From Tenacibaculum mesophilum (lineage in GTDB: Bacteria > Bacteroidota > Bacteroidia > Flavobacteriales > Flavobacteriaceae): a DNA stretch of 64,000 nucleotides. The stretch covers positions 2,536,001 to 2,600,000 of the forward strand of contig NZ_CP032544.1 of the NCBI RefSeq assembly GCF_003867075.1. The letters are read 5' to 3'. How positions within the stretch are numbered: the first letter of the stretch is position 1; every line of letters starts with the position of its first letter. Shown here piece after piece: positions 57,101 to 62,706 of this stretch. Position numbers and translations under genes: made by a program. The notes under the pieces are model-generated. The model did not search any database. It had not been told where the DNA came from and saw nothing but the letters and a program-made list of their open reading frames with translations.

Positions 57101-58216
57101 AATTACTCTAAAACAAGATATAAAAAACTAGATTATAATGTGTCTGTAAAACCTTTTAGAGATTTAACTATTGATTTACGAGGGAACAGAATTCAAACAA
57201 GTAACTTAACACAGCAGTTAGATGTTGTTTCAAATGGTAGTGGAGGTTTTGAGCAAGACCCGAATATAAAACCTTTTGAAACAGGTAATTATAGTGTTAG
57301 CCATTTTATGTTAGGAACTATTTTTACTGATAATGAAACATTATATCAAAACTTCTTAGATTATAGAAGCACTATTTCAAATAGACTATCGGCAGAAACA
57401 GGCTTGCCTAATACGGGTACAGCAGCGTATCAAACAAACGGACAGCAAGCAATGCTTCCAGCATTTATTGCTGCATATTCTGGTAATAGTCCGAATTCGG
57501 TAAGTACAGGAATCTTTAAAAATATTCCGATTCCTAACTGGACATTACGCTATAATGGTTTTATGAAATATAAATGGTTTAAGAAGAACTTTACTTCATT
57601 TACTCTATCACATGGTTACAAATCATCGTATACAATAGGTAACTATTCTAATAATTTACAGTATGATTCAAATAATAGAGAAACAAATACAAATACTTCT
57701 GGTAATTATCAACCAGAACTCTTAATTTCGTCCGCAACTTTAATTGATGAGTTTTCACCATTAATAAAAGTAGATTTTAGAATGAAGAATTCAGTTTCAT
57801 TCAAAGGAGAGATAAGAAGAGACAGATCTTTAACATTAAACTTTAATAATAATACTTTAACAGATGTTAAAGGAACAGAATATGTTTTAGGGTTTGGATA
57901 CAAGATAAGAGATGTTAAATTTGTCACTAGATTTACAGGAAAAAAAGAAACTTTAAAAGGAGATATAAATTTAAGAGCTGATATATCGTTAAGAGATAAC
58001 TTAACATTGATAAGAAGTGTAGATGAAGAAAATAGTCAGATTACAGGAGGGGAGAAATTATTTGGATTAAAATTTATTGCCGACTATAATTTAAGCAGCA
58101 ATTTAACAGCATCTTTTTATTACAATCACCAAACATTTGAATATGCAGTTTCTACCACTTTTCCAAGACAATCTATTAATGCAGGAATTAATTTAGTATA
58201 CAACTTAGGAAATTAA
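51116..58216 (+). CDS. sprA: Type IX secretion/gliding motility outer-membrane channel SprA
   Basis: A 2366-residue outer-membrane protein, the very large beta-barrel translocon of the type IX secretion system (called Sov in Porphyromonas), needed for secretion of proteases, adhesins and, in gliding species, motility. It has a signal peptide ending SVVSFSQ, repeated SprA_N-type regions (YNFKYNQNGTLYLNNP, KLGGVYQNNENPQIS, NFDFDQQI-type strands), and C-terminal aromatic strands ending NLVYNLGN. Start is TTG 51116, six bases after the ruvA stop; no in-frame ATG precedes the signal peptide. Length is close to the about 2400 residues of the Flavobacterium johnsoniae protein. ruvA lies upstream and gcvH downstream. 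Confidence 0.95.
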   Translation: MEKAVINRLLTALAILVSVVSFSQNTQKNKTSNAKQDTVIPLKYNFKYNQNGTLYLNNPSQKVVTYDKVLNKFMIVEKIGDYYVGTPIFMTPKEYNEYRLKNDLKDYFKEKVDATNPKKKGSEAARKNLLPKYYVNSKFFESVFGGNTVEVNPTGQINIKLGGVYQNNENPQISVENQSSFTFDFDQQISASLQAKVGKRLTVTANYDTQSTFDFQNIIKLEYTPTEDDIIRNIEAGNISMPIKNSLINGAQSLFGVKTELQFGKTYVTAAFSQQNSQSKTVVAEGGATIEPFELRASDYDNDRHFFLSQYFRENYKEALENYPLINSPINITRVEVWVTNRNQNVTDYRSIVAFADLGESDDANEVNPAEITTTPGAISVNSEIIPYNGVNNLSSLLTANSGGIRDVATIDAAINGIGVPARQGFNYTYLQNARKLQPNEFKLHPQLGFISLNRRLNDGEVLAVAFEYTVVGASNSETVFRVGEFSNDGVVAPANLAVKLLRSEILNTVRPGTATANSPGEPFPTWRLMMKNVYALGAFPLQREGFRFELLYRDDETGTLQNTLQNAANTALKNEPLLRLLNLDKLDQSEYAVTNGDGFFDYVEGITVNSERGYILFPEPEPFGEDLLLKLTNPTDQTKYGFEELYLTTKIQAKNEYQNLDKFFLKGYFKSETSRGISLGAFNVPRGSVRVTAGGRQLVEGIDYVVDYQLGRVQILDPGLEASGIPINASVENNTFFNQQRKTFIGIDVEHRFSEDFILGGTFLNVSEKPITPKVNLGGEPIDNIMLGLNLDYSSEVPYLTKLANKLPFVETEAPSNVSVRADMAYLLPGSPSGINVDGTATSYLDDFEASQIPINLNSPQQWFLASTPESQGFDGGTFGLEYNYKRGKLAWYNIDQLFYGSGNRPSNIDENELSRDEVRQIRYNELFPNTDLDITQQNLVRTLDLAYYPAERGPYNYNENASSVTAEERWGGIMRALTTNNFEQANVEYIQFWLMDPYENYSITTEEGLPAGINPNDPTNQVGKLFINLGNVSEDILKDGRKQYENGLPADGQKADGGNIQTSIWGDTPINPSILYAFDSSNDARTNQDIGLDGLSDEEERIKFPAFAGLDDPAGDNFQFFRGGEIENTNPSVLSRYKNFNGTEGNSPTASQSNESYPTSSTTYPDTEDINKDQTMNPVNSYFEYEVSLNKTDLVLGQNNIIDVKTQNVTLLNGATRTTKWYQFRIPVRNVTDAQKINGITDFNSIRFIRMFLTQFKMPVVLRFGELELVRGDWRRYTKTLPDTNTPPEDLDSNKLNKFEVGVVSIEQNQDRYKLPPGIQRERLQGTNRIQRQNEQSVTLKVTDLEADEVRTIYKNISIDMRRYKKLRMFLHAENQNSVTGANDDEMVAIIRLGTDLNDNYYQVEKPLKISTSNASSLDVWPQENNLDIPLEELANLKIERPTGSNLTDVYSSISSNGLKISVRGNPTLAQVRTVMLGVKNTVNDNKTVEVWFNELRAVGFDNKGGWAAVVNADANMADVMDVSLAGRMSTIGFGNVEDRVQQRSIEEIKQYSVATNIQLGKMMPKKWNMQVPMNYSYGEEFRDPKYDPQFQDVELEDAIDKNPNSKNAQDYTRRKSISFINVKKNRNPESKKKPKFYDVENFSASYSHSEEFHKDYNIESYVNKNVMAGASYNFTFVPFSIEPFKKSEGFKSRYLQFIKDLNFNPVPKTIALNSRINRNYNSQQSRNLIIDPVNPLPAQPELIQRRFLFNWDYTIGFDLTKSLQLNFNATNNYIYDSFGEDEQLEVYDQFFSIGRPDNYHQKLNTTYKLPLNKFPFLNFINADYGYTADFDWKAGSQSYIEQVGNMIQNANTHNLNTNIDFGRFYKIVGVDKLLLKGTKKQPTQKGTATLGGNQVAQKPKLKKKATFGQKLGKGVYDVLTSVKRAKISYSQNNGTLLQGYKPSVGFLGRNGFDGGLAPTLGFVFGSQTDILNTAIENGWLITRNAGDEYYSKNYSKTRYKKLDYNVSVKPFRDLTIDLRGNRIQTSNLTQQLDVVSNGSGGFEQDPNIKPFETGNYSVSHFMLGTIFTDNETLYQNFLDYRSTISNRLSAETGLPNTGTAAYQTNGQQAMLPAFIAAYSGNSPNSVSTGIFKNIPIPNWTLRYNGFMKYKWFKKNFTSFTLSHGYKSSYTIGNYSNNLQYDSNNRETNTNTSGNYQPELLISSATLIDEFSPLIKVDFRMKNSVSFKGEIRRDRSLTLNFNNNTLTDVKGTEYVLGFGYKIRDVKFVTRFTGKKETLKGDINLRADISLRDNLTLIRSVDEENSQITGGEKLFGLKFIADYNLSSNLTASFYYNHQTFEYAVSTTFPRQSINAGINLVYNLGN

Positions 58217-58242
58217 AACAAACACAATAAAAAATCATTACA

Positions 58243-58623
58243 ATGAACATTCCATCAGAATTAAAGTACACCAAAGACCACGAGTGGGTTAAAGTAGAAA
58301 ATGGTGTAGCAACTATTGGTATTACTGATTTTGCACAAGGAGAGTTAGGAGATATCGTATACGTTGACGTAGATACATTAGATGAGGAATTAGATGCTGA
58401 AGAAGTTTTCGGTTCTGTAGAAGCAGTAAAAACAGTTTCAGACCTTTTTATGCCTTTATCAGGAGAAGTAATAGAGTTTAATGAAGCTTTAGAAGATGAA
58501 CCAGAACTAGTAAACTCTGACCCTTATGGAAACGGGTGGATGATAAAAGTAAAATTATCTGACGATTCACAAGTAGCAGATTTATTAAGTGCTGAAGCAT
58601 ATCAAGAACTTATTAAAGGATAA
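58243..58623 (+). CDS. gcvH: Glycine cleavage system H protein
   Basis: A 126-residue lipoyl carrier that shuttles the aminomethyl group between GcvP, GcvT and Lpd. It has the barrel-sandwich lipoyl domain with lipoylation lysine K63 in [10 protein letters not shown], preceded by [24 protein letters not shown]. Normal length. It lies 26 bases after sprA and overlaps the next gene by 35 bases. The other glycine cleavage genes are not here. Confidence 0.97.
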   Translation: MNIPSELKYTKDHEWVKVENGVATIGITDFAQGELGDIVYVDVDTLDEELDAEEVFGSVEAVKTVSDLFMPLSGEVIEFNEALEDEPELVNSDPYGNGWMIKVKLSDDSQVADLLSAEAYQELIKG

Positions 58624-58972
58624 ACTAACCATAATAGCAATACTAATAACTTTAAGTATTGCTATTATTAGCTTAGTAAAAATAGAAAAAGCTCCTATAC
58701 AAATTAACCATATAGATAAGCTAGAACATACCTTTGCTTATTTCGTGTTAAGTTTGGTATGGTTGTTAGCTTTAAAAACAACAAAAATTAATAAATATAT
58801 TACTGTTTTTTGTTGTTTTTTTTACGGCATAATTATTGAGGTTCTACAAGTTACAACAACGTCATATAGATCAGGAGAGGTTTTAGATATAATGGCAAAC
58901 ACGACGGGTATTTTAATAGCTTTCATAGTTTATAACTTTTTTTTAAGAAAAATAAAGCTATTTAAAGATTAA
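58589..58972 (+). CDS. VanZ-like family membrane protein
   Basis: A 127-residue protein with four hydrophobic helices of the VanZ/phosphotransbutyrylase-like membrane family ([49 protein letters not shown]). Start is GTG 58589 inside the end of gcvH; downstream no ATG, GTG or TTG fits before the first helix, so the 35-base overlap is probably real. The acidic-histidine residues (KLEH, EVLQ, ERD-type DIMAN) are family-conserved, but function is unknown. Confidence 0.85.
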   Translation: MLKHIKNLLKDKLTIIAILITLSIAIISLVKIEKAPIQINHIDKLEHTFAYFVLSLVWLLALKTTKINKYITVFCCFFYGIIIEVLQVTTTSYRSGEVLDIMANTTGILIAFIVYNFFLRKIKLFKD

Positions 58973-59028
58973 GCTTGTAAAAGTTGAAATAAATTAATTA
59001 AATTAGCGAACTATTAAAAACATTTAGG

Positions 59029-59751
59029 ATGGAAATCAAGAAAAATCCAAAATCAAACTTAGAGAACTATAGTAAACTATTTATGCAAATAGGTTTGGTT
59101 TTAGCTTTATTTGTAACGTATGTTGCTATTGAGAATAAGACATATGATAAAGAGTATGGAGAGTTAGGTATGGCTAACATGGCTACTGATATTGAAGAAG
59201 AAACTATTGAGCTTCAAATTGAGCCACCAAAGCCAAAACCAAATACACCTCCACCACCAGCTCCTGAAAAAATTGAAGTAGTAGAAGACGAAGAAGAGAT
59301 TGAAGAAACAGTTATCGAATCAACTGAAACTGATGAATCTGAAGCTGTAGAGGTAGAAGATATTCAAGAGGTTGAAGAGGTTGAAGAAGTGGTAGAAGAT
59401 GTACCATTCGCTATTATTGAGGAAGTTCCTGTATTTCCTGGTTGTAGTGGAACAAAAGCTCAAAAGAAAGCATGTTTGAATAAAAAGTTACAGAAGCATA
59501 TTCAACGTAACTTTAATGCAGAATTAGCAAATGAATTAGGTTTATCTCCAGGTAAGAAAAGAATTTATGTACAGTTTAAAATTGATAAGGACGGTACTAT
59601 TACTAGTGTAGCGGCAAGAGCTCCTCATCCAAGATTAAAAAAAGAGGCAGAAAGAGTTGCTAAGAAAATACCTAAAATGAAACCAGGTAGACAAAGAGGT
59701 AGACCAGTAAGAGTAGGTTATACGTTACCTATTACATTTAATGTAGAGTAG
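59029..59751 (+). CDS. tonB: Energy transducer TonB, copy 1
   Basis: A 240-residue periplasm-spanning protein that uses the proton gradient, via ExbB/ExbD, to energise TonB-dependent receptors such as those in this window. A single N-terminal helix (about residues 18-35), a proline- and glutamate-rich linker (PPKPKPNTPPPPAP, then an acidic stretch about residues 80-127), and the TonB C-terminal domain (about 140-240; VFPGC, IQRNFN, VQFKIDKDGTI, YTLPITFNVE) are visible. The acidic linker is unusually glutamate-dense. A clear terminator follows, so the second copy is transcribed separately. Confidence 0.92.
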   Translation: MEIKKNPKSNLENYSKLFMQIGLVLALFVTYVAIENKTYDKEYGELGMANMATDIEEETIELQIEPPKPKPNTPPPPAPEKIEVVEDEEEIEETVIESTETDESEAVEVEDIQEVEEVEEVVEDVPFAIIEEVPVFPGCSGTKAQKKACLNKKLQKHIQRNFNAELANELGLSPGKKRIYVQFKIDKDGTITSVAARAPHPRLKKEAERVAKKIPKMKPGRQRGRPVRVGYTLPITFNVE

Positions 59752-59770
59752 TAGAAACTTACTAAAAGAT

Positions 59771-59805
59771 AAAAAAAGACAATCCAAAACGGATTGTCTT
59801 TTTTT
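59771..59805 (+). terminator. Terminator after tonB copy 1
   Basis: Stem AAAAAAAGACAATCC / GGATTGTCTTTTTTT around a five-base loop: strong intrinsic terminator. Confidence 0.95.
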
Positions 59806-59828
59806 ATTGGCACGTTTCTTGTTTTTAA

Positions 59829-59859
59829 CATAGTATTAACATAAAAAACAAATACTATG
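59829..59859 (+). promoter_or_regulatory. Inverted repeat covering the start codon of tonB copy 2
   Basis: CATAGTATT (59829-59837) is the exact complement of AATACTATG (59851-59859), whose last three bases are the ATG start. The loop is 13 bases. It could hide the start in RNA or be a protein-binding palindrome in DNA. Confidence 0.4.
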
Positions 59860-60600
59860 AAAACACCTAAGAAGCATGCTAAAAAGCAATTAGAAAAATT
59901 TTCAACTATTTTTACACAATTAGGCTTAGTGCTAACTTTGTTTGTCGTTTTTCTTGTTTTAGAGCACGAAACAGTTAAAGATACAGCGGTAGTTGAACCT
60001 ACTAATGCACAAGATTATGAGAAAGTTTACACTTTTGACATTCCTGTTATTGTAAAAAGAGAAGTAAAAGAAATTGTAAAACCAAAGAAGAAGCGTGTAA
60101 TTAAAGAAATATTTAAACCCGAAGTAGTAGATAATAATACAGAAAATACCACTGTAATAGATTTACCTGTAGATGAAGCACCTATTGATTTAAATCAAAT
60201 TCCAGAGTTAAAAGAAACTGAAACTATAGAAGATAGTGATGATCCAATTTCAATTAAGAATGTCCAAAACACTCCGGTTTTTAAAGGTTGTGAAGGACTC
60301 TCAGAAGAAGAAAACATAAAATGTTTTGAAAGAAAAATACAACAGCATATACAACGTAATTTTAATTCTGAATTGGCGCAAGATGTAGGATTAAATTCTG
60401 GTAAATATAAAATATTGACACAGTTTGTTATTGATAAGTTAGGTAATGTTACGGATATTCAAATTAGGGCACCACATACTAAATTAAAAAAGGAAACAAA
60501 CAGAGTAGTAAATAAAATTCCAAAATTTACTCCAGGAAAACAGAATAATAAAGAAGTAAAAGTAAAATATACGCTACCAATTACTTTTAGAGTGGAATAA
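59857..60600 (+). CDS. Energy transducer TonB, copy 2
   Basis: A 247-residue paralogue of the tonB gene just upstream. It has a transmembrane helix (about residues 17-34), a lysine/valine-rich linker (KREVKEIVKPKKKRVIKE), an acidic segment and a C-terminal TonB domain with VFKGCEG, CFERKIQQHIQRNFN, VIDKLGNVTDIQIRAPH and YTLPITFRVE. The C-terminal halves of the copies are clearly homologous, while the linkers differ completely (basic here, acidic and proline-rich in copy 1), which suggests different partners. It has its own terminator and an inverted repeat at its start. Confidence 0.9.
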   Translation: MKTPKKHAKKQLEKFSTIFTQLGLVLTLFVVFLVLEHETVKDTAVVEPTNAQDYEKVYTFDIPVIVKREVKEIVKPKKKRVIKEIFKPEVVDNNTENTTVIDLPVDEAPIDLNQIPELKETETIEDSDDPISIKNVQNTPVFKGCEGLSEEENIKCFERKIQQHIQRNFNSELAQDVGLNSGKYKILTQFVIDKLGNVTDIQIRAPHTKLKKETNRVVNKIPKFTPGKQNNKEVKVKYTLPITFRVE

Positions 60601-60606
60601 AAAGTA

Positions 60607-60635
60607 AAAACTCAGCCAACTGGTTGAGTTTTTTT
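60607..60635 (+). terminator. Terminator after tonB copy 2
   Basis: Stem AACTCAGCC / GGTTGAGTT (one G-U pair) with loop AACT and a T-run, starting seven bases after the stop. Confidence 0.88.
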
Positions 60636-60642
60636 ATTTTTG
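60635..60642 (+). promoter_or_regulatory. -7 box directly before the acetyltransferase gene
   Basis: TATTTTTG (60635-60642) immediately after the terminator. The expected start of transcription coincides with the ATG at 60649, which would give a leaderless mRNA. No -33 box is recognisable because the terminator hairpin lies there. Confidence 0.4.
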
Positions 60643-60648
60643 TTATAT

Positions 60649-61230
60649 ATGGATACAGATAAAATGTTTTTTGCACATGAGACAGCAGTTATTGATGATG
60701 GTTGCATAATTGGAGAAGGAACTAAAATATGGCACTTTAGCCATATTATGCCTAATTGTAACATTGGTAATAATTGTAATATTGGACAAAACGTAGTAGT
60801 GTCGCCTCAGGTTGTTTTAGGGAATAATGTAAAGGTTCAAAATAATGTTTCTATATATACGGGTGTTAGATGCGAAGATGATGTCTTTTTAGGACCCTCT
60901 ATGGTTTTTACCAATGTAATTAATCCACGTAGCGCCATAAAAAGACAAGATCAGTATTTAGAAACAATTGTTAAAAAAGGAGCGAGTATAGGAGCAAATG
61001 CAACAATTGTATGCGGTAACAATATTGGAGAATACGCTTTTATAGGAGCAGGAGCAGTGGTAACTAAAGAAGTTAAACCTTATGCGTTAGTTGTAGGAAA
61101 CCCATCAAAACAAATAGGGTGGATTAGTGAGTACGGACATCGGTTAAATTTTGATGATGAAGGTTTGGCTACTTGCTCAGAAAGTGGAGATAAATATATC
61201 TTGAAAAACAATGAGTTAAGAAAACTTTAA
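60649..61230 (+). CDS. WbpD/WlbB-type N-acetyltransferase (left-handed beta-helix)
   Basis: A 193-residue trimeric hexapeptide-repeat acetyltransferase. The repeats ([55 protein letters not shown]) and the catalytic-type His in WHFSH match the enzymes that acetylate UDP-2-acetamido-3-amino-glucuronate for lipopolysaccharide sugars. Substrate is inferred by family. I use ATG 60649; the frame also has TTG 60640 inside a -7 box and ATG 60664 as alternatives. It stands alone, not in a recognisable polysaccharide cluster, but glycosyltransferases lie downstream on the other strand. Confidence 0.88.
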   Translation: MDTDKMFFAHETAVIDDGCIIGEGTKIWHFSHIMPNCNIGNNCNIGQNVVVSPQVVLGNNVKVQNNVSIYTGVRCEDDVFLGPSMVFTNVINPRSAIKRQDQYLETIVKKGASIGANATIVCGNNIGEYAFIGAGAVVTKEVKPYALVVGNPSKQIGWISEYGHRLNFDDEGLATCSESGDKYILKNNELRKL

Positions 61231-61269
61231 GTTAAAGTTTAAAAAAAGTGAAAAAACTTAAAAAAAATA

Positions 61270-61300
61270 TTTGTGAAAAGAAAAATCTTATTTATATTTG
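61270..61300 (+). promoter_or_regulatory. Strong orphan promoter with A-rich upstream region
   Basis: A perfect TTTG (61270-61273), 19-base spacer and TATATTTG (61293-61300) on the plus strand. The 30 bases upstream are runs of A (61241-61267), like the UP elements of strong stable-RNA promoters. No open reading frame on the plus strand follows. Confidence 0.7.
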
Positions 61301-61305
61301 AACAG

Positions 61306-61380
61306 TGGTTTTTAAACCACTTTCTTTTTCTTTTTCATAGCAATTTTTCCCACTCAATTTTGAGTGGGTTTTCTTTTTAT
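61306..61380 (+). ncRNA. Candidate small RNA (about 70-75 nt)
   Basis: Expected transcript of the orphan promoter at 61270-61300. It has a 5' hairpin (AGTGGTTT / AAACCACT, 61304-61321), a pyrimidine-rich single-stranded stretch (61321-61337) and a 3' terminator hairpin (CCCACTCA / TGAGTGGG, 61349-61368, then a T-rich tail). It matches no RNA family I know and is too short for 6S, tmRNA or RNase P RNA. The terminator overlaps the last codons of the convergent glycosyltransferase gene. Confidence 0.42.
61349..61380 (+). terminator. Terminator overlapping the end of the GT87-like gene
   Basis: Stem CCCACTCA / TGAGTGGG, loop ATTT, followed on the plus strand by TTTTCTTTTT. On the minus strand the stem is followed by A-rich RNA, so its direction is plus. 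Confidence 0.85.
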
Positions 61381-62706
61381 AAAAACTTCCCAAATAAAGT
61401 AACTGTATAGAATAATGTATTCTAAAGTAATTAACCAAAGATTTTCTTTCCATGGAGAATTAGCATATGCCTGATAACTTAGAATAATAACTAAACTCCA
61501 CAAAACAGCATAACGATATTGAGTAAATACAGATAAAATTAAAAGCGTTGCTATATACCAAGGATGCATTGTTGTTGTTGAAAAATAGTAGAACGACAAA
61601 GCAAATAGCATACTTAGAATTAATTGTTTTGTTGACTTGTTCTTTTTGAAAAAAGTAAGAATTAATAAAAAGCAAACGGTAAGAATAGGTATTATTTTAC
61701 CAATAATGGCAATCTCATTATAGCCTCTAAATTGATAACCAATTTCTCTAGCTAAATAGTAAAAACTAGCATTAAACTCAAAGCTTCTAAACCATAAACC
61801 AACAGAGTTAGTATAGTTTGAAATTAACTCTGGAGAATAGAAAGGAAGAAAAAGTAACACAATTGTTAGAACTACAGTTCCGTAAAAAAATGCTAATTTT
61901 TGTAATCCTTTAAGGAGTGAAAAATCATTCTTTACAAACCATTGAAAAAATAAAGGTAAAAAGAGTAAAGGAATGAGTTTTACAGAAACTGAACAAGCCA
62001 TTAGTATAGCTGCTAAAAACCACTTCTGTTTATGTAGTGTATAAATACTCCAAACCAGAAAGAATAACATAACAGGTTCAAAATGTAAGTTTCCAGTAAG
62101 TTCAATTATAATAAATGGGTTTAAAACATATAGAAAAATGTTTTTAACGGGTAATTGTAATCTTTCTAAAAGCTTTTTACCAAAGTATAAAATACCAACA
62201 TCAGCCAAGATAATAAGTGTTCGCATTACAATAACGCTCCCAATAATGCTGTTTTTAGCAAACAAGGCGGCTATTAAAAAGCAAAGTTGATTAACTGGAG
62301 GATAGTTGGTGTAATGACTACCATTTAAGGCTCCCATTCCTTCATACAAATCCTTAGCTTGGTTAATAGGGTAGTTATGCTGCTCAATAAACGTTTGAGG
62401 TAATGATAAATAAGGATTTATTCCTTCTAAAATCATACGTCCATCCCAAATAAAACGATAGAAATCTTGAGATAGATTAGGAATAGCAAAAAAGAAAACC
62501 AATCGAAATAAGACCGAAATTCCAGCTAAATGAGCAAACGATAATTCTTTATCTCGTAAAAGAGCAAAATAACAAGTAAATAGGCTAATCCAGAGAAAAA
62601 GTAACTTGTTAAATTCGGTACGTTCAATTGTATAAGCAAATAAAAAATAAAGAACAACACTAACAAAGGTTAGTATAATTGAGCTATATTTTTTAAAAAA
62701 AGACAT
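61354..62706 (-). CDS. Polytopic glycosyltransferase-like membrane protein (GT87-like)
   Basis: A 450-residue protein with about ten or more hydrophobic helices. The periplasmic-loop acidic motif SQDFYRFIWDGRMILEGINPY near residue 80 is typical of polyprenyl-phosphate-sugar-using mannosyl/hexosyltransferases (GT-C fold, GT87-like). Later segments GNLHFEPVMLFFLVW, KLIPLLFLPLF and TTTMHPWYI are also family-like. Acceptor and sugar are unknown. Its ATG directly abuts the stop of the GT2 gene (TAAATG), so both form one operon, probably acting on the same glycolipid or surface glycan. Confidence 0.8.
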   Translation of the reverse strand: MSFFKKYSSIILTFVSVVLYFLFAYTIERTEFNKLLFLWISLFTCYFALLRDKELSFAHLAGISVLFRLVFFFAIPNLSQDFYRFIWDGRMILEGINPYLSLPQTFIEQHNYPINQAKDLYEGMGALNGSHYTNYPPVNQLCFLIAALFAKNSIIGSVIVMRTLIILADVGILYFGKKLLERLQLPVKNIFLYVLNPFIIIELTGNLHFEPVMLFFLVWSIYTLHKQKWFLAAILMACSVSVKLIPLLFLPLFFQWFVKNDFSLLKGLQKLAFFYGTVVLTIVLLFLPFYSPELISNYTNSVGLWFRSFEFNASFYYLAREIGYQFRGYNEIAIIGKIIPILTVCFLLILTFFKKNKSTKQLILSMLFALSFYYFSTTTMHPWYIATLLILSVFTQYRYAVLWSLVIILSYQAYANSPWKENLWLITLEYIILYSYFIWEVFIKRKPTQN

